Assembly (NCBI RefSeq): GCF_022568815.1
Contig: NZ_JAKZHX010000001.1
Coordinates: forward strand, 496,001 to 560,000
Direction: 5' to 3'
Length of the DNA stretch: 64,000 nt
Origin: Undibacterium paludis
GTDB taxonomy: Bacteria > Pseudomonadota > Gammaproteobacteria > Burkholderiales > Burkholderiaceae_D
Positions 8,793 to 19,149 of the stretch are shown piece by piece. The position numbers were made by a program, and so were the translations under genes. Each line of letters starts with the position of its first letter. Position 1 is the stretch's first letter. The notes under the pieces are model-generated. The model did not search any database. It worked only from the letters and a program-made list of their open reading frames with translations, and was not told the origin of the DNA.

Positions 8793-10100
8793 TCAGCTTG
8801 CCTGGTCTTGCCTGGCGGCATACATGCCAGCATAGCGAATACCAAAAAACATAATAAAAATATAACACGCGGCTGGCACATAAAAAGAAACATGCAATCC
8901 TATGCTGTCAGCCAGGTAACCTTGCAGAAAGGGTATCAGTGCACCACCGACAATAGCCATGCACAAGATGCCGGAACCCTGACCAGTGAGTTTGCCCAGC
9001 TTGTGCAAGGCCATGCTGAAAATGGTCGGAAACATGATGGAATTGCACAAGCCCACCGCCAGGATAGCCCACATCGCCAGGCTGCCATGACTGTAGATGG
9101 CCGTCAGTATCAGCACAATCGCCGCAGCGGCATTGAAGGCCAGGGTCTTGCCTGGACTGACTACACGCATGACGGCAAAGCCAATGAACCGTCCGACCAT
9201 GGCGCCGCCCCAGTAAAAGCTCACATAGTGCGCCGCTGCTGCAGGCGTAAAACCACCGATATCAGGGTCGCTGAGGAAGTTGATCAGGAAACTACCTATA
9301 CTGACTTCACCGCCGACATACACAAAAATGCAGATGGCGCCGAACACCAGGTGGACATGCGCAAACACCGAGTCTTTACCACCAGATGCTTGCGCTGTGG
9401 TCTTGTCATCGGCATGGCTGATCCTGGGCAGGCGGGCAAAGGCAAACAGTATGGCCAGCAGCAATAACGCACCAGCCAGCATCAGGTAAGGCATTTGCAC
9501 TGCAGCGCCGGCACTCTGGCGGTAAGCGACTTGTTCTGCGGCAGGCAAAAGATTGATGTCTGCCGCGCTCAGGGCGGCTCCGGACAAGATCAGTATGCCG
9601 CCAAAGATGGGGCCTATGGTCGTCCCCAGGGAGTTGAAAGCCTGGGTCAGGGTCAGGCGGCTTGATGCTGTCTTGGCTTCACCCAGAACCGTCACATAAG
9701 GATTGGCCGCCACCTGCAAGATAGTGATGCCGGACGCCAGTACAAAAAAGGCGAACAGGAACAATGCGTAGCTGCCCAGCGACGCCGGGTAAAACAGGGC
9801 GCAGCCACTGGCTGCAATCACCAGACCTGTGACCGCACCGCGCTGGTAACCTATTTTTTTGATCAGCATGCCGGCGGGTACGGACACCACAAAGTACGCA
9901 CCAAAGAAACAGAATTGCACCAGGGTCGCCTGCACATAACTGAGTGTGTAGATAGACTTCAGATGCGGTATCAGCACATCATTAAGTGAAGTGAGCAGGC
10001 CCCACATGAAGAACAGAATGGTGACGATCACCAGGGAACTGGTGTGACTCCTGGCCGGGCCGTCTGCGGCAGCTGAAGTAATATTGACGGTGGTTTCCAT
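8793..10100 (-). CDS. FucP-type sugar:H+ symporter (MFS)
   Basis: A 435-residue MFS permease with about twelve hydrophobic segments, of the FucP/GluP (glucose/galactose/fucose) branch: FFMWGLLTSLNDVLIPHL near the N-terminus and the VQFCFFGAYFVVSVPAG second helix are characteristic. It should bring a monosaccharide, most likely glucose, across the inner membrane. The ATG at 10100 has GGAGA about ten bases upstream; an in-frame start at 10166 would overlap the glucokinase gene and has no ribosome site. It is the last gene of the minus-strand beta-glucan operon, 25 bp after glk, so its product would feed glucose straight to glucokinase. Confidence 0.9.
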   Translation of the reverse strand: METTVNITSAAADGPARSHTSSLVIVTILFFMWGLLTSLNDVLIPHLKSIYTLSYVQATLVQFCFFGAYFVVSVPAGMLIKKIGYQRGAVTGLVIAASGCALFYPASLGSYALFLFAFFVLASGITILQVAANPYVTVLGEAKTASSRLTLTQAFNSLGTTIGPIFGGILILSGAALSAADINLLPAAEQVAYRQSAGAAVQMPYLMLAGALLLLAILFAFARLPRISHADDKTTAQASGGKDSVFAHVHLVFGAICIFVYVGGEVSIGSFLINFLSDPDIGGFTPAAAAHYVSFYWGGAMVGRFIGFAVMRVVSPGKTLAFNAAAAIVLILTAIYSHGSLAMWAILAVGLCNSIMFPTIFSMALHKLGKLTGQGSGILCMAIVGGALIPFLQGYLADSIGLHVSFYVPAACYIFIMFFGIRYAGMYAARQDQAS

Positions 10101-10125
10101 GAATTTATCTCCGATATTGTGCTGG

Positions 10126-11106
10126 TCAAGTCTGTTCCAGATGGGCCGCCAGCATGGCCGACACACCGATAAAGGCGGGGTATTCTTCGGTAATCAGGTA
10201 AGTCGGTATCTGTGCCAGCATGGCGCTGAGCCTGCCCTTGCCCTCAAAGCGGGAACGGAATGCCGACTCTGCAAACAGCCTGCCCAGTCGCGGCACAATG
10301 CCGCCACCTATATACATACCGCCGGTCGCCCCCAGGGTCAGCGCGACATTGCCAGCCACACTGCCGAGGATGGCGCAGAAATGCGCTACCGTCTGGCGGC
10401 TGGCAGCGCAATTGCCATGCAAGGCGCGCCGGGTAATCTCTGCCGCGTCGAGTGTCAGGCCCGAAATCGCCTGACAGATCATTTCCAGTCCTTTGCCTGA
10501 CAACAGTCGCTCAGCCGAAACATGATCAAACTTTTGCCAAAGGGCTTGCAACAGCTTCACCTCGTCATGGCTACAGGGTGCAAAGCTGACATGGCCGCCT
10601 TCGCTGGCCAGCGCAGCCCAGGTTTTACCCGTTGGGATGATGCCCGATACCCCCAGACCCGTGCCCGGGCCGATCAGGCCCATGGTGCGACCCGGTATTT
10701 CCACGCCCTGCCCTATCTGCCGTCTCTGGCTATTGTCGAGATAGGGCAAGGACATTGCCAGCGCGGTGAAGTCATTGATCACCAGCAGGGTAGCCATATC
10801 AAGTTGCTGACGCACAGCAGAGATGGAAAAACTCCAGTGATGATTGGTCATCCGTACGTCATCCCCATCAATGGGATTGGCAATGGCAATCGCCGCAGCA
10901 TTTACACGATTGCCGCCTGCCTTGATAACTTTCTGTGCAGCGTCACTTGCCAGGTAATATTGAATGGCATCAAGCAGGTGCGGGTAGTCGGCACAGGCCA
11001 GCACACTGACTGCGGCAAATTGCCTGACGCCCGTCTCCAGGGCAAAGCGCGCATTGGTGCCGCCTATGTCGGCCAGCAAGCGTGGGTATAACATGGTCTG
11101 CTTCAT
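10126..11106 (-). CDS. glk: glucokinase
   Basis: A 326-residue kinase of the bacterial Glk family, not ROK type: the phosphate-binding motif [14 protein letters not shown] lies near residues 10-23 and the glucose-site INDFTALA segment follows in the middle, with GPGTGLGVS after it. It phosphorylates glucose with ATP to glucose 6-phosphate in the cytoplasm. Its ATG shares four bases (ATGA) with the stop of the GH3 gene before it, so the two are translationally coupled. Together with the glucosidases and the downstream sugar importer this places glucose as the end product of the locus. Confidence 0.93.
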   Translation of the reverse strand: MKQTMLYPRLLADIGGTNARFALETGVRQFAAVSVLACADYPHLLDAIQYYLASDAAQKVIKAGGNRVNAAAIAIANPIDGDDVRMTNHHWSFSISAVRQQLDMATLLVINDFTALAMSLPYLDNSQRRQIGQGVEIPGRTMGLIGPGTGLGVSGIIPTGKTWAALASEGGHVSFAPCSHDEVKLLQALWQKFDHVSAERLLSGKGLEMICQAISGLTLDAAEITRRALHGNCAASRQTVAHFCAILGSVAGNVALTLGATGGMYIGGGIVPRLGRLFAESAFRSRFEGKGRLSAMLAQIPTYLITEEYPAFIGVSAMLAAHLEQT

Positions 11107-13676
11107 TTCAGGTCTGCGCAAGCCAGCGCATCCTTGTCTTTTGACGCACCGCCGACAATCTCTATATTCGTGAAGGCTGCGCTGAATGCTGCATTACTGC
11201 TGATACTGAACGGAATATCCACATTCGTCAGCTTGACACCCTTGGCGACAAAGCAGGACAAGGGTATCTTGATACTCTGCTTGTCTTTCTTCATGGACAG
11301 CCGCTTGAAAACTTCTGTCATATCCAGGCTGGCAGCGCAGTGGCTGCCGCAATGCATGCTGATACTGACAGTTCCTGCGGGGGCAGTAGCGATGATGGTG
11401 TCGAAACTTAAGGCACCGTCTTTCGTCGCAAAGGCAGGAACAGCTTTTGGTTTGTCCGCACGCGCCTCTACACGTGCCGGGCCGCTCCAGCTGACCAGTT
11501 TGGCGTCTTGCTGGGTATTGATCTGTGAAGTCTGCACGGTAATGCCAGGCAGGCTCAAAGTACGGTTCAGGTCAGCACCGACTGCCTGCTGTTCATTACC
11601 GCTGATAACATACAGGGGATAAGTGGCACGGTCTGCCTGGTTGAATACCGGGTAAGCACTGGTGACACCACAACCACCGGCGGGATATCTGCTGTCAAGC
11701 TTGCCGACCTTGTCCTTGCTGCTATAACTGAGACCATAACCAAGCTTGAACAAGGGTGCATAATTTTTATCGTCAACATTCAGCGGAGTCTGGCAGACAG
11801 ATTTGGGCCATGAGAAAGACAATGTTCCCTTGAAATCATGCGCCACCTTGCCGTGGGCAGTGCGGAACAGCACATCGGCGATGCCCTTGCCTTCCGTGCC
11901 CGGCAGCCAGGCAGCGACAAAACTGTCGGACAGGTTCATCAGGTCATTGGTGTACAGAGACCGGCCAGACAGGAATACCGTCACGACCGGTTTGCCCTTG
12001 CCTGCCACAGCCTGCAAGGCTGCCAGGTCTTCCGGATAGCGGCTGCTGTGGCGCAGAGTACCGGCAGGGCCGATGTCGCCATACATTTCCGCATAGGGCG
12101 TCTCTCCGATAACGGCAATCACTGCATCATAACGACTGACGTCAATGCCCTTGCCATCGATACTGAAGTCCACATGATCAGCACCGACAGCATCTTTGAT
12201 GCCGGTCAGTATGGAATCGGCATTCGGGAAATCCGCATTGCTGTTATCAGTGCCCTGCCAGGTCAGTGACCAGCCACCAGTCTGGTTAGGGATGTCGTCC
12301 GCGCTCTTGCCAACGACCAGTATCTTCTTGTTGCGCGCCAATGGCAGTGTGCCGCCATCATTCTTCAGCAAAACCAGGGATTCGCGCACAGCCTGACGGG
12401 CCAGGTCGCGGTCTTCCAGCGCGTCCTGCTTGCCTGCATAGGCGTTCTCCGACGGTTTCTTGCCAAACAGGCCCGCGCGCAGCTTGACACGGATGATCCT
12501 GCTCACGGCATCATCTATCCTGGCCATGGGGATTTCACCAGACCTGACCTGTGCGATGGTATTGCTGATGAAGGCCTTCCAGTCATTGGGCACCATGATC
12601 ATGTCCACACCGGCATTGATAGCCTGCGGGCAGCTGTCGGTCTTGCAGCCTGGCACTTCACCAATGGCATCCCAGTCGGTAATGATGAAACCATCGAAAC
12701 CCATCTTGCCCTTGAGTACGTCGGTAAGCAAGGCCTTGCTGCCATGCATTTTTCCGTAGTTGGCGCCGGCTGCCTTGTCGTTCCAGCTATTGTAGGACGC
12801 CATCACGGTTTGTGCGCCGGCGGCCAGGGCTGTCATATAGCCCTGCGCATGGATATTGATCATCTGCGCATTGGTGGACAGATTGACACCCCTGTCCTTG
12901 CCCTGGTCTGTGCCGCCATCGCCCATGAAGTGCTTGGCCGTAGCAACGACATTACCATCGTCCTTGAAGTCACCCTGCAAACCTTTGACATATTCACCGG
13001 CATACTGTTTTACCAGTGCCGCATCTTCAGAAAAGCTTTCGTAAGTACGGCCCCACCTGTCATCACGCACAACAGCAATGGTGGGCCCGAACACCCAGGC
13101 GATACCGGTAGCACGCACGGACTTGCCCATGGACCGGCCTATCTGCCCGGCCAGTTGCGGATTGTGGGCAGCACCAAGACCAATATTGTGCGGGAACAGC
13201 GTGGCGCGATAGACATTGCTGTTCCCGTGGATGGCGTCAATACCCCAGATCACCGGCACTTTGACTGCCATGTCGGTGTTCATGGAGGCTTCATGATATT
13301 TATCTGCCAGCGCCACCCAGTCAGCCGCCGTACCGTGCTTGTTATTGCGGTCCGGCCAGCTGCCACCGCCATTCAAGACAGAGCCAAGGTAATAGCGGCG
13401 CACATCATCGGGGGTGATGGCCTTGATTTCCGGCTGGGTCATCTGGCCTATTTTTTGTTCCAGTGTCATCCCGGCGACGATAGTGGCAACCCTGGCTTCT
13501 ATTACGGGATCCTTGCTGATCATACTCTGTACAGTCGGCCACGCTGCCAAGTCGCTGGCTGGCATCCTGCCTGGCCCATACTGTGTAACGCCATCTGCTG
13601 CATCGACATTGCCAGTCCCATATGCCAGCAAGAGTGCAGAACTGATTCCAATTGCCTTGTGCTTCAATTTCATCAT
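11103..13676 (-). CDS. exported GH3 beta-glucosidase / exo-beta-glucanase
   Basis: An 857-residue glycoside hydrolase family 3 enzyme with a signal peptide (cleavage likely near VDA-AD, residue 27). The first domain, from [12 protein letters not shown], is the TIM barrel with WGIDAIHGN and KHFMGDGGT. The nucleophile is the Asp in FIITDWDAI near residue 332. The second alpha/beta domain contains [14 protein letters not shown], and a C-terminal ExoP-like beta domain starts near 690. Family members remove glucose from beta-1,3/1,4-glucan oligomers. The signal peptide puts it in the periplasm or outside. Two adjacent ATGs (13676 and 13673) are both possible. It lies 86 bp after the GH16 gene and overlaps glk by four bases. 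Confidence 0.94.
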   Translation of the reverse strand: MMKLKHKAIGISSALLLAYGTGNVDAADGVTQYGPGRMPASDLAAWPTVQSMISKDPVIEARVATIVAGMTLEQKIGQMTQPEIKAITPDDVRRYYLGSVLNGGGSWPDRNNKHGTAADWVALADKYHEASMNTDMAVKVPVIWGIDAIHGNSNVYRATLFPHNIGLGAAHNPQLAGQIGRSMGKSVRATGIAWVFGPTIAVVRDDRWGRTYESFSEDAALVKQYAGEYVKGLQGDFKDDGNVVATAKHFMGDGGTDQGKDRGVNLSTNAQMINIHAQGYMTALAAGAQTVMASYNSWNDKAAGANYGKMHGSKALLTDVLKGKMGFDGFIITDWDAIGEVPGCKTDSCPQAINAGVDMIMVPNDWKAFISNTIAQVRSGEIPMARIDDAVSRIIRVKLRAGLFGKKPSENAYAGKQDALEDRDLARQAVRESLVLLKNDGGTLPLARNKKILVVGKSADDIPNQTGGWSLTWQGTDNSNADFPNADSILTGIKDAVGADHVDFSIDGKGIDVSRYDAVIAVIGETPYAEMYGDIGPAGTLRHSSRYPEDLAALQAVAGKGKPVVTVFLSGRSLYTNDLMNLSDSFVAAWLPGTEGKGIADVLFRTAHGKVAHDFKGTLSFSWPKSVCQTPLNVDDKNYAPLFKLGYGLSYSSKDKVGKLDSRYPAGGCGVTSAYPVFNQADRATYPLYVISGNEQQAVGADLNRTLSLPGITVQTSQINTQQDAKLVSWSGPARVEARADKPKAVPAFATKDGALSFDTIIATAPAGTVSISMHCGSHCAASLDMTEVFKRLSMKKDKQSIKIPLSCFVAKGVKLTNVDIPFSISSNAAFSAAFTNIEIVGGASKDKDALACADLK

Positions 13677-13762
13677 GATGTGCTCTGTATTATTGAAGGA
13701 ATCTGTTGATTCACTTTTGTCTCTTTGTTGATGATGACTACCTGTTTTTCAAGAATCGAAAT

Positions 13763-14593
13763 TTAATTTCTGCGCCTGTAAACGCGCACAAAATCCACCA
13801 GCATCTGTTGCGGGAATTTTGTTGTGACATCCGGTGAACCGGGCCAGTCACCGCCTATGGCCAGATTCAGGATGATGAAAAATCCGTGATCGAATACCCA
13901 CTTGCCCGGCACTGTCGCGGGACTGGCCTGGTGAAACAGATTACCATCCAGATACCAGCGTATCTGCCCGGCATCCCATTCAACAGCATAGATATGGAAG
14001 TCATCGGCCAGTTGACCCTGCGCCAGTTTTTTTGATCCACCAAAACCGGTCGCCCCGTAATAGCCTGGCCCGTGCAGGGTGCCATAACTGGTGGCAGCTT
14101 CCTTGCCTATGTTTTCCATGATGTCGATCTCGCCGCGTTCTGGCCAACCAGTGGCACTGACGTCAGTCCCAAGTAGCCAGAAAGCGGGCCAGACACCCTG
14201 GCCTGCCGGTATCTTGATGCGCGCCTCAAAACGTCCATAAGTAAACTCACGCAAACCAGCCGTTTTTATACGGGCCGAGGTATAGTCGCTACCTTCATAC
14301 TTCTCATTCCTCGCTTCGATGACCAGCATGCCGTTTTCCAGCCTGAGGTTTTCTTTGCGTGCCGTGTAGTTTTCCAGCTCGTGATTGCCCCAGCCGTGGC
14401 CGCCGGTTTCTATCTGCCAGCTTTGCATGTCCAGTTTATCAGCGGCAAATTCATCAGCCCAGACCAGTTCCCAGCCTTGCTGCAAGCTGGGCGTAACCTG
14501 TGTTTGCACCAGACTGCTGCCGCCACCGCAAGCGGTGAGCAGCAACAGACTCAGGCAAGTCAGACATACTGGTAAGGAAAACTGTTTTTTCAT
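13763..14593 (-). CDS. GH16 endo-beta-glucanase lipoprotein (laminarinase-like)
   Basis: A 276-residue lipoprotein: lipobox LLTAC with Cys22, then one GH16 domain. The catalytic motif GEIDIME has nucleophile Glu155, Asp157 and acid/base Glu160. YTSARIKT, the YGRFEARIKIP strand and WPAFWLLG are all typical of laminarinase-type GH16. It would cut beta-1,3- or mixed-linkage glucan at the cell surface or in the periplasm, giving oligosaccharides for the receptor upstream. The start at 14593 is chosen because it begins a proper signal peptide; the 14 codons upstream do not. It lies 65 bp after the TonB-dependent receptor gene and is probably in the same transcript. Confidence 0.93.
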   Translation of the reverse strand: MKKQFSLPVCLTCLSLLLLTACGGGSSLVQTQVTPSLQQGWELVWADEFAADKLDMQSWQIETGGHGWGNHELENYTARKENLRLENGMLVIEARNEKYEGSDYTSARIKTAGLREFTYGRFEARIKIPAGQGVWPAFWLLGTDVSATGWPERGEIDIMENIGKEAATSYGTLHGPGYYGATGFGGSKKLAQGQLADDFHIYAVEWDAGQIRWYLDGNLFHQASPATVPGKWVFDHGFFIILNLAIGGDWPGSPDVTTKFPQQMLVDFVRVYRRRN

Positions 14594-14658
14594 GCTATCA
14601 GCCTTTTGCGAATCCAGGGCCTGATGGACGTGCAAGCATCCATCAGGCCTGCTCTTAC

Positions 14659-17358
14659 TTAATAACTGGCGCCGACCTTAATGCCGAAGGAGCGCTGGTC
14701 TACATAGCTCGCAGCCATCTTGCCACCGCCGGCGTTCCAGCCATTGGTCTTGGCTTTGACATCGGTGAAGTTGCGCACATAGGCTTCGATGAACCATTTG
14801 TCATTCGGCGCCACCAGTTTCAGTGACGCATCGCCCTTGGCATAGGCTTTCTGTGTCAGGCCGATATGGGGGTTGTCGAAATTGCGCAAATCAAAATACA
14901 CCTTGTCTTGCCAGCGCATGCCTATCCATGGTGTCAGTGTATAACCGTGGTCGAGGGCAAACTCTTGCGAGAAGTTCAGGCCGAAAGTGAACTTGGGTGC
15001 ATTCGGCATCTGATTACCTTCGAGATTGTAGGCACGACGGCCACGCAACCTGTCATCAGTACCCATGTAAACTGCGGGGCAAGGGACCGCACCAAATTCT
15101 GCGCGCTGGTCACAGGCATAGCCATCATCGTAAGAATCATAATCATGAATCACACTTTTCAGGTAACTGAAGAAGCCGCCAAGTTTGGCGCCCGGCCATG
15201 GGCGATAATCCCACTCGGTTTCCAGGCCCGACAGATTGACTTTGGCAACGTTGACGGTTTGCCACGCGGTTGCCACATCACAGGTCGGCGCCCATGAAGG
15301 ACAAGGCAGGTTGTCCGGTGTGGTGACCTTGGCCAGGAAATTGCTGCCGGTCTGCTGCATGTCTTTGTACTGCATGGCGAACAGCACCACAGACAGGGCC
15401 AGACGGTTATCCAGCAGTTTGCCTTTGTAGCCCAGTTCAAAATTGGTAACGGTCTCTGGCTTGTAAGTCAGGTAGGTAATCTGCTCTTTCTTGTTGTCAC
15501 CATAGACGCAGGTAGTCTGGCCGCATTTGTTGGTACGGTCACCAAAGCCGCCGGATTTATAGCCCGTTGCCACAGCCGCATACACCATGTCACTCGGCGT
15601 CAGTTGCGCCTGCAGGCCAAGGCGATAGGTTCCCTTGCTCCAGCTGTCGCTATGGTCATTATTGGTGCCTGGTCCATAGCCTGCGTAAGCGGCCGCTCCG
15701 CCGAGGGAACCCATTTGCGGCGTGATCTGGTTGCCATTCGGGGTGCGATAACTGTCGGTACCAGGAATGCCATAATCAAACAAGCCATTGTAATAACCAT
15801 AGCTTTGCCCGCCCCAGCTATTGCCGCCGTAGTTCATACCGCCCTTGTCGGTCTTGGAGTCACGTGTGTAGCGTGCGCCCACAGTGGCTGTCCAGAGTGG
15901 AGTGAATTTCCAGTCAGCCTGGGCGAACAAGGCCTTGGAATCTATCTGACGGTCAGGCTGCGCATAGAACTGGCTGATGGGAATATTGTTGGGACCATAG
16001 TGCATCTGTTCCTGACCAAAGTTGATGGCATTCTTTTCATGCATCCAGAATGCACCGGCCACATACTGCCAGTTGTCAAAACTCTGCTTTAACTGCAACT
16101 CGTGTACCGTCGACAGGTATTTGGAGTTGAGGGTACGTGTCAGGTTATCCGAGATAGGCCACACCGCCCAATTACCATCGACAGGATTTTTCCCTGTCAC
16201 TTCAAATGGATATGGCGATATGCCGCCATCATCATCGTGCACCTGGCTGCGTTGCTGGTTCGCATACACAAAGCCGTATTCCAGCGAAGTATTCTTGTTC
16301 ACGTTCCAGAGCGCTTTCGAGCGGACTGTATCGATAGACATATCCACTTTGCCCGGCACATTGATGAGTACGTCATATTGGCCACGTGTACAGGCCCAGC
16401 GCGTGCCCGCAGCCTGGTCGCAATCACGCATACCTATATAACCGGCGCCGGAATCCTGGAAGTGTTCATAAGCGAGTTGCCATTCCAGATCGTCGTTGAC
16501 CTTCAGTCTGGCTGCCAGACGTCCTGCCCACTGGTTCTGGTTATTGTAGCCGTCAGCCTTTGATACCTTGGTATTGAAACGCTGGGTCACATCGGGTATG
16601 CCATCGGGCTTCCAGCCGAGCGCGGGGATATTCGCTTCAGAAAAATCCTGCATCTGGTTGAACGGGCTATCCCTGGTAACTTTCATCAGGGTCGCACGCA
16701 ACGCCAGTTTGTCATTGACTGCAATATTCTGTATGACATTGATATTGCGCAGATTCAGGCTACCGGTTTCAAAAGATGCACTACCGTAGGTAGAACCAAA
16801 TTCCGGCTTGGCGGGGATGATATTGATACTGCCAGCGGTAGAATTGCGACCGAACAGGGTGCCTTGCGGGCCACGTAATACTTCTACCTGATCCAGATCG
16901 AACATCAGCGCTTGCGCACCCTGCGGGCGCGGCGAATACAGACCATCGATATGCAGGCCTGCCGACGGGTCACCAATTTCGGTGAAATTGGTCGCAGTGA
17001 TACCGCGTATGGTGATTTTGACGGCAGAGTCATTGGCCTGGCCATCCATTTGCACATTCGGCAGTTCACCGGAAATACCTGCCAGATTGGTGATGCCCTG
17101 TTTGTTCAGCTTTTCCTGGCTGAATGCGGTGACGGCCAGCGGCGTTTTTAGCAACGAAGTAGTACGACGGGTGGCTGTGACAGTGACTTCCTGCACTTCA
17201 TTTTTTGCTGTGTCGGCTTTTTTTGCTTTTGTGCCTGTTTCAACTTCTGCTGCTTTATTGCTTTCCTGCTCCTGAGCGTAGGCCTGCGGCGCGAAATGCG
17301 CGCATGCGCTGGCTACTGCCAGACTGATCAAAGTCCTCTTGGTTTTTTCGTGAAACAT
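14659..17358 (-). CDS. TonB-dependent receptor of the beta-glucan locus
   Basis: An 899-residue outer-membrane receptor: signal peptide ending near QAYAQEQ, a Lys/Glu-rich linker, plug domain beginning EVTVTATRR with QVEVLRGPQGTLFGRNSTAG, and a long 22-stranded-barrel region ending in an aromatic residue (ASY). TonB energises uptake of large substrates; with GH16, GH3 and GH1 enzymes around it the likely cargo is beta-gluco-oligosaccharides (inference). GGAGAC precedes the ATG at 17358. A LacI-type operator overlaps a good promoter about 180 bp upstream, and no terminator is seen before the GH16 gene, so this promoter may drive the whole receptor-to-importer operon. Confidence 0.93.
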   Translation of the reverse strand: MFHEKTKRTLISLAVASACAHFAPQAYAQEQESNKAAEVETGTKAKKADTAKNEVQEVTVTATRRTTSLLKTPLAVTAFSQEKLNKQGITNLAGISGELPNVQMDGQANDSAVKITIRGITATNFTEIGDPSAGLHIDGLYSPRPQGAQALMFDLDQVEVLRGPQGTLFGRNSTAGSINIIPAKPEFGSTYGSASFETGSLNLRNINVIQNIAVNDKLALRATLMKVTRDSPFNQMQDFSEANIPALGWKPDGIPDVTQRFNTKVSKADGYNNQNQWAGRLAARLKVNDDLEWQLAYEHFQDSGAGYIGMRDCDQAAGTRWACTRGQYDVLINVPGKVDMSIDTVRSKALWNVNKNTSLEYGFVYANQQRSQVHDDDGGISPYPFEVTGKNPVDGNWAVWPISDNLTRTLNSKYLSTVHELQLKQSFDNWQYVAGAFWMHEKNAINFGQEQMHYGPNNIPISQFYAQPDRQIDSKALFAQADWKFTPLWTATVGARYTRDSKTDKGGMNYGGNSWGGQSYGYYNGLFDYGIPGTDSYRTPNGNQITPQMGSLGGAAAYAGYGPGTNNDHSDSWSKGTYRLGLQAQLTPSDMVYAAVATGYKSGGFGDRTNKCGQTTCVYGDNKKEQITYLTYKPETVTNFELGYKGKLLDNRLALSVVLFAMQYKDMQQTGSNFLAKVTTPDNLPCPSWAPTCDVATAWQTVNVAKVNLSGLETEWDYRPWPGAKLGGFFSYLKSVIHDYDSYDDGYACDQRAEFGAVPCPAVYMGTDDRLRGRRAYNLEGNQMPNAPKFTFGLNFSQEFALDHGYTLTPWIGMRWQDKVYFDLRNFDNPHIGLTQKAYAKGDASLKLVAPNDKWFIEAYVRNFTDVKAKTNGWNAGGGKMAASYVDQRSFGIKVGASY

Positions 17359-17539
17359 ATTGTCTCCTTTTTTATTTTCAGTGATCGGCAAGGGGCGATC
17401 TTATCGCCGATATACCGGACACACACTGAGAGTTTGCAGACGCGCTTGTGTGTGTTTTTTTGCTTCTTCTCTTAAGGCAGGGCATCTTGGTCGTGCCGTT
17501 TTACCCTAAGCATTACTACTGAAATCTTCATACCCTATT

Positions 17540-17555
17540 TTGGGAAGGTTTCCAA
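17540..17555. promoter_or_regulatory. LacI-type operator and promoter of the TonB receptor operon
   Basis: TTGGGAAGGTTTCCAA differs at two positions from the perfect palindrome TTGGAAACGTTTCCAA found upstream of the GH1 gene. On the minus strand its TTGGAA half forms a -35 box followed, 17 bases later, by TATGAA at 17532-17527 as -10 box, so a bound repressor would cover the promoter. The remaining 17359-17658 stretch is the leader of the receptor gene plus the end of the GH1 region and shows no other gene. Confidence 0.7.
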
Positions 17556-17658
17556 TTTTAAAAGAAATTCATAGTGCAACCCCCGATTTTATTTGTCAAT
17601 GTAAACGTACCGCTGCAAAACGGCGCCAGCCTGTTGATACCGTGGCAGGACAAGATAC

Positions 17659-19095
17659 TCATGCAGACAAATACTCTCCCTTTACTACACCTGCTGCACC
17701 CGCTGTATTTACATCAGGTGCAGCAGGCAAGACACGACCCGCCAGGAAGTCGCGATACCATTTTCCGCTCAACTTCAGGGTCCGCCGCTGCGTGACGAAA
17801 TCGACATGGATAATGCCAAAACGGCGTGAACAGCCCTCGGCCCATTCAAAGTTGTCGAGCAAACTCCAGAGGAAGTATCCCCTGACCTGACACCCCAGGC
17901 GTATGGCTTCCTTGATGGCTGCCAGGTGGCGTATCAGGTAATCGCGCCTCTGCACATCCTGTATCTCTCCCTGGGCATCAAGCACATCGTCATAAGTTGC
18001 ACCGTTTTCGGTGATGTAGATGGCAGCAGGAGCATAATCGTCCTGTATGCGCTTGAGCAATGTCGTCATGCCTGCTGGCGCCACTTCCCAGCCAAAGGCA
18101 GTGCGCTCCACATCACCAGCGTCGACCAGACGCAAATTCAACGCAGATACGCCAGGCGCATGTTCTATGCGCTCAGGAAAATAAAAGTTCACACCGAGGA
18201 AGTCCGTACTCACGGCAATGGCTGCCATATCACCTGCTTTCACCGCCGGGGCAAGATCTGCGAGCGCATTCCAGACATCGGTTGGGTACCCCCTGCCATA
18301 CAGGGGATCGAGGTACCAGCGGTTGCGCAAGCCGTCGTATAAATCTGCTGCCGTCTGGTCTTCGGCCTTGTCCGTTGCGGCACTGATAGGGTGCAGATTC
18401 AGCGCCAGACCTATACGGGAGTCCGGAACATTGGCACGTATCACCGGTGTTGCCAGGCCGTGTGACAGCAGGACATGATGGCAAACCTGGATGGCCATTT
18501 TAAAATCCTTGATCCCGGGCGCATGGATACCATCTGCATGGCCGAGCATGGCCGTGCACCATGGTTCATTGTGTGTGATCCAGTGCTTGACACGGTCACC
18601 GAGATGCCTGCTCACGACATCGGCAAACCGGACAAAGGCGTGCACTGTGTCGCGGCTATTCCACCCCCCCTGATCTTGCAGGTATTGCGGCAAATCCCAG
18701 TGGTACAAGGTCGCCCACGGTTGCAGGCCACGAGCCAGCATGCCGTCGACCAGTCGCGAGTAGAAGGCCAGCCCCTCGGCATTTGGCTCTGCATCCGGGC
18801 CAGAAAAGATGCGCGGCCAGGAAATGGAAAAGCGGTAAGCATTGCTGCCGAGGCTGCTGGCGATATCAAGATCTTCCGGCCAGTGATGGTAATGGTCGCA
18901 AGAGACAGCACCGTTACTGCCATCACGTATCACACCAGGCATGGAGCAGAAGCGATCCCAGATTGACTCCACCCTGCCGTCCAGGCTGGCCGCACCTTCA
19001 ATCTGGTATGCGGAGGTTGCAGTACCCCACAAGAAATCGTTATTGAAATCACTGCGTGCAACTGATGGCAATGCATGTTGTAGACTTGTGGTCAT
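17659..19095 (-). CDS. GH1 beta-glucosidase (cytoplasmic)
   Basis: A 478-residue family 1 glycosidase with no signal peptide. Residues DFLWGTATSAYQIEGA open the barrel, the acid/base is Glu177 in THNEPW and the nucleophile is Glu363 in ITENGA; LWSLLDNFEWAEG near the end forms the glucose pocket. It would split cellobiose- or laminaribiose-type disaccharides in the cytoplasm, which matches the neighbouring ABC importer. A perfect LacI-type operator lies 38 bp upstream, and a promoter overlapping it gives a short leader of about 18 bases. The ribosome site is weak. The C-terminal 25 residues, Ala/Gly-rich, extend beyond the usual family end. Confidence 0.94.
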   Translation of the reverse strand: MTTSLQHALPSVARSDFNNDFLWGTATSAYQIEGAASLDGRVESIWDRFCSMPGVIRDGSNGAVSCDHYHHWPEDLDIASSLGSNAYRFSISWPRIFSGPDAEPNAEGLAFYSRLVDGMLARGLQPWATLYHWDLPQYLQDQGGWNSRDTVHAFVRFADVVSRHLGDRVKHWITHNEPWCTAMLGHADGIHAPGIKDFKMAIQVCHHVLLSHGLATPVIRANVPDSRIGLALNLHPISAATDKAEDQTAADLYDGLRNRWYLDPLYGRGYPTDVWNALADLAPAVKAGDMAAIAVSTDFLGVNFYFPERIEHAPGVSALNLRLVDAGDVERTAFGWEVAPAGMTTLLKRIQDDYAPAAIYITENGATYDDVLDAQGEIQDVQRRDYLIRHLAAIKEAIRLGCQVRGYFLWSLLDNFEWAEGCSRRFGIIHVDFVTQRRTLKLSGKWYRDFLAGRVLPAAPDVNTAGAAGVVKGEYLSA

Positions 19096-19132
19096 AGTTC
19101 GCTGTATCTGTTATTAAGTTTATCTGACTCAA

Positions 19133-19148
19133 TTGGAAACGTTTCCAA
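19133..19148. promoter_or_regulatory. perfect LacI-type operator of the GH1 gene
   Basis: TTGGAAACGTTTCCAA is an exact 16-bp palindrome with the central CG step typical of LacI-family sites. On the minus strand its TTGGAA half works as -35 box with AGATAA 17 bases on (19125-19120), so repression by steric block is expected. The regulator is probably the LacI protein encoded at 19869-20897. Confidence 0.8.
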
Positions 19149-19149
19149 T

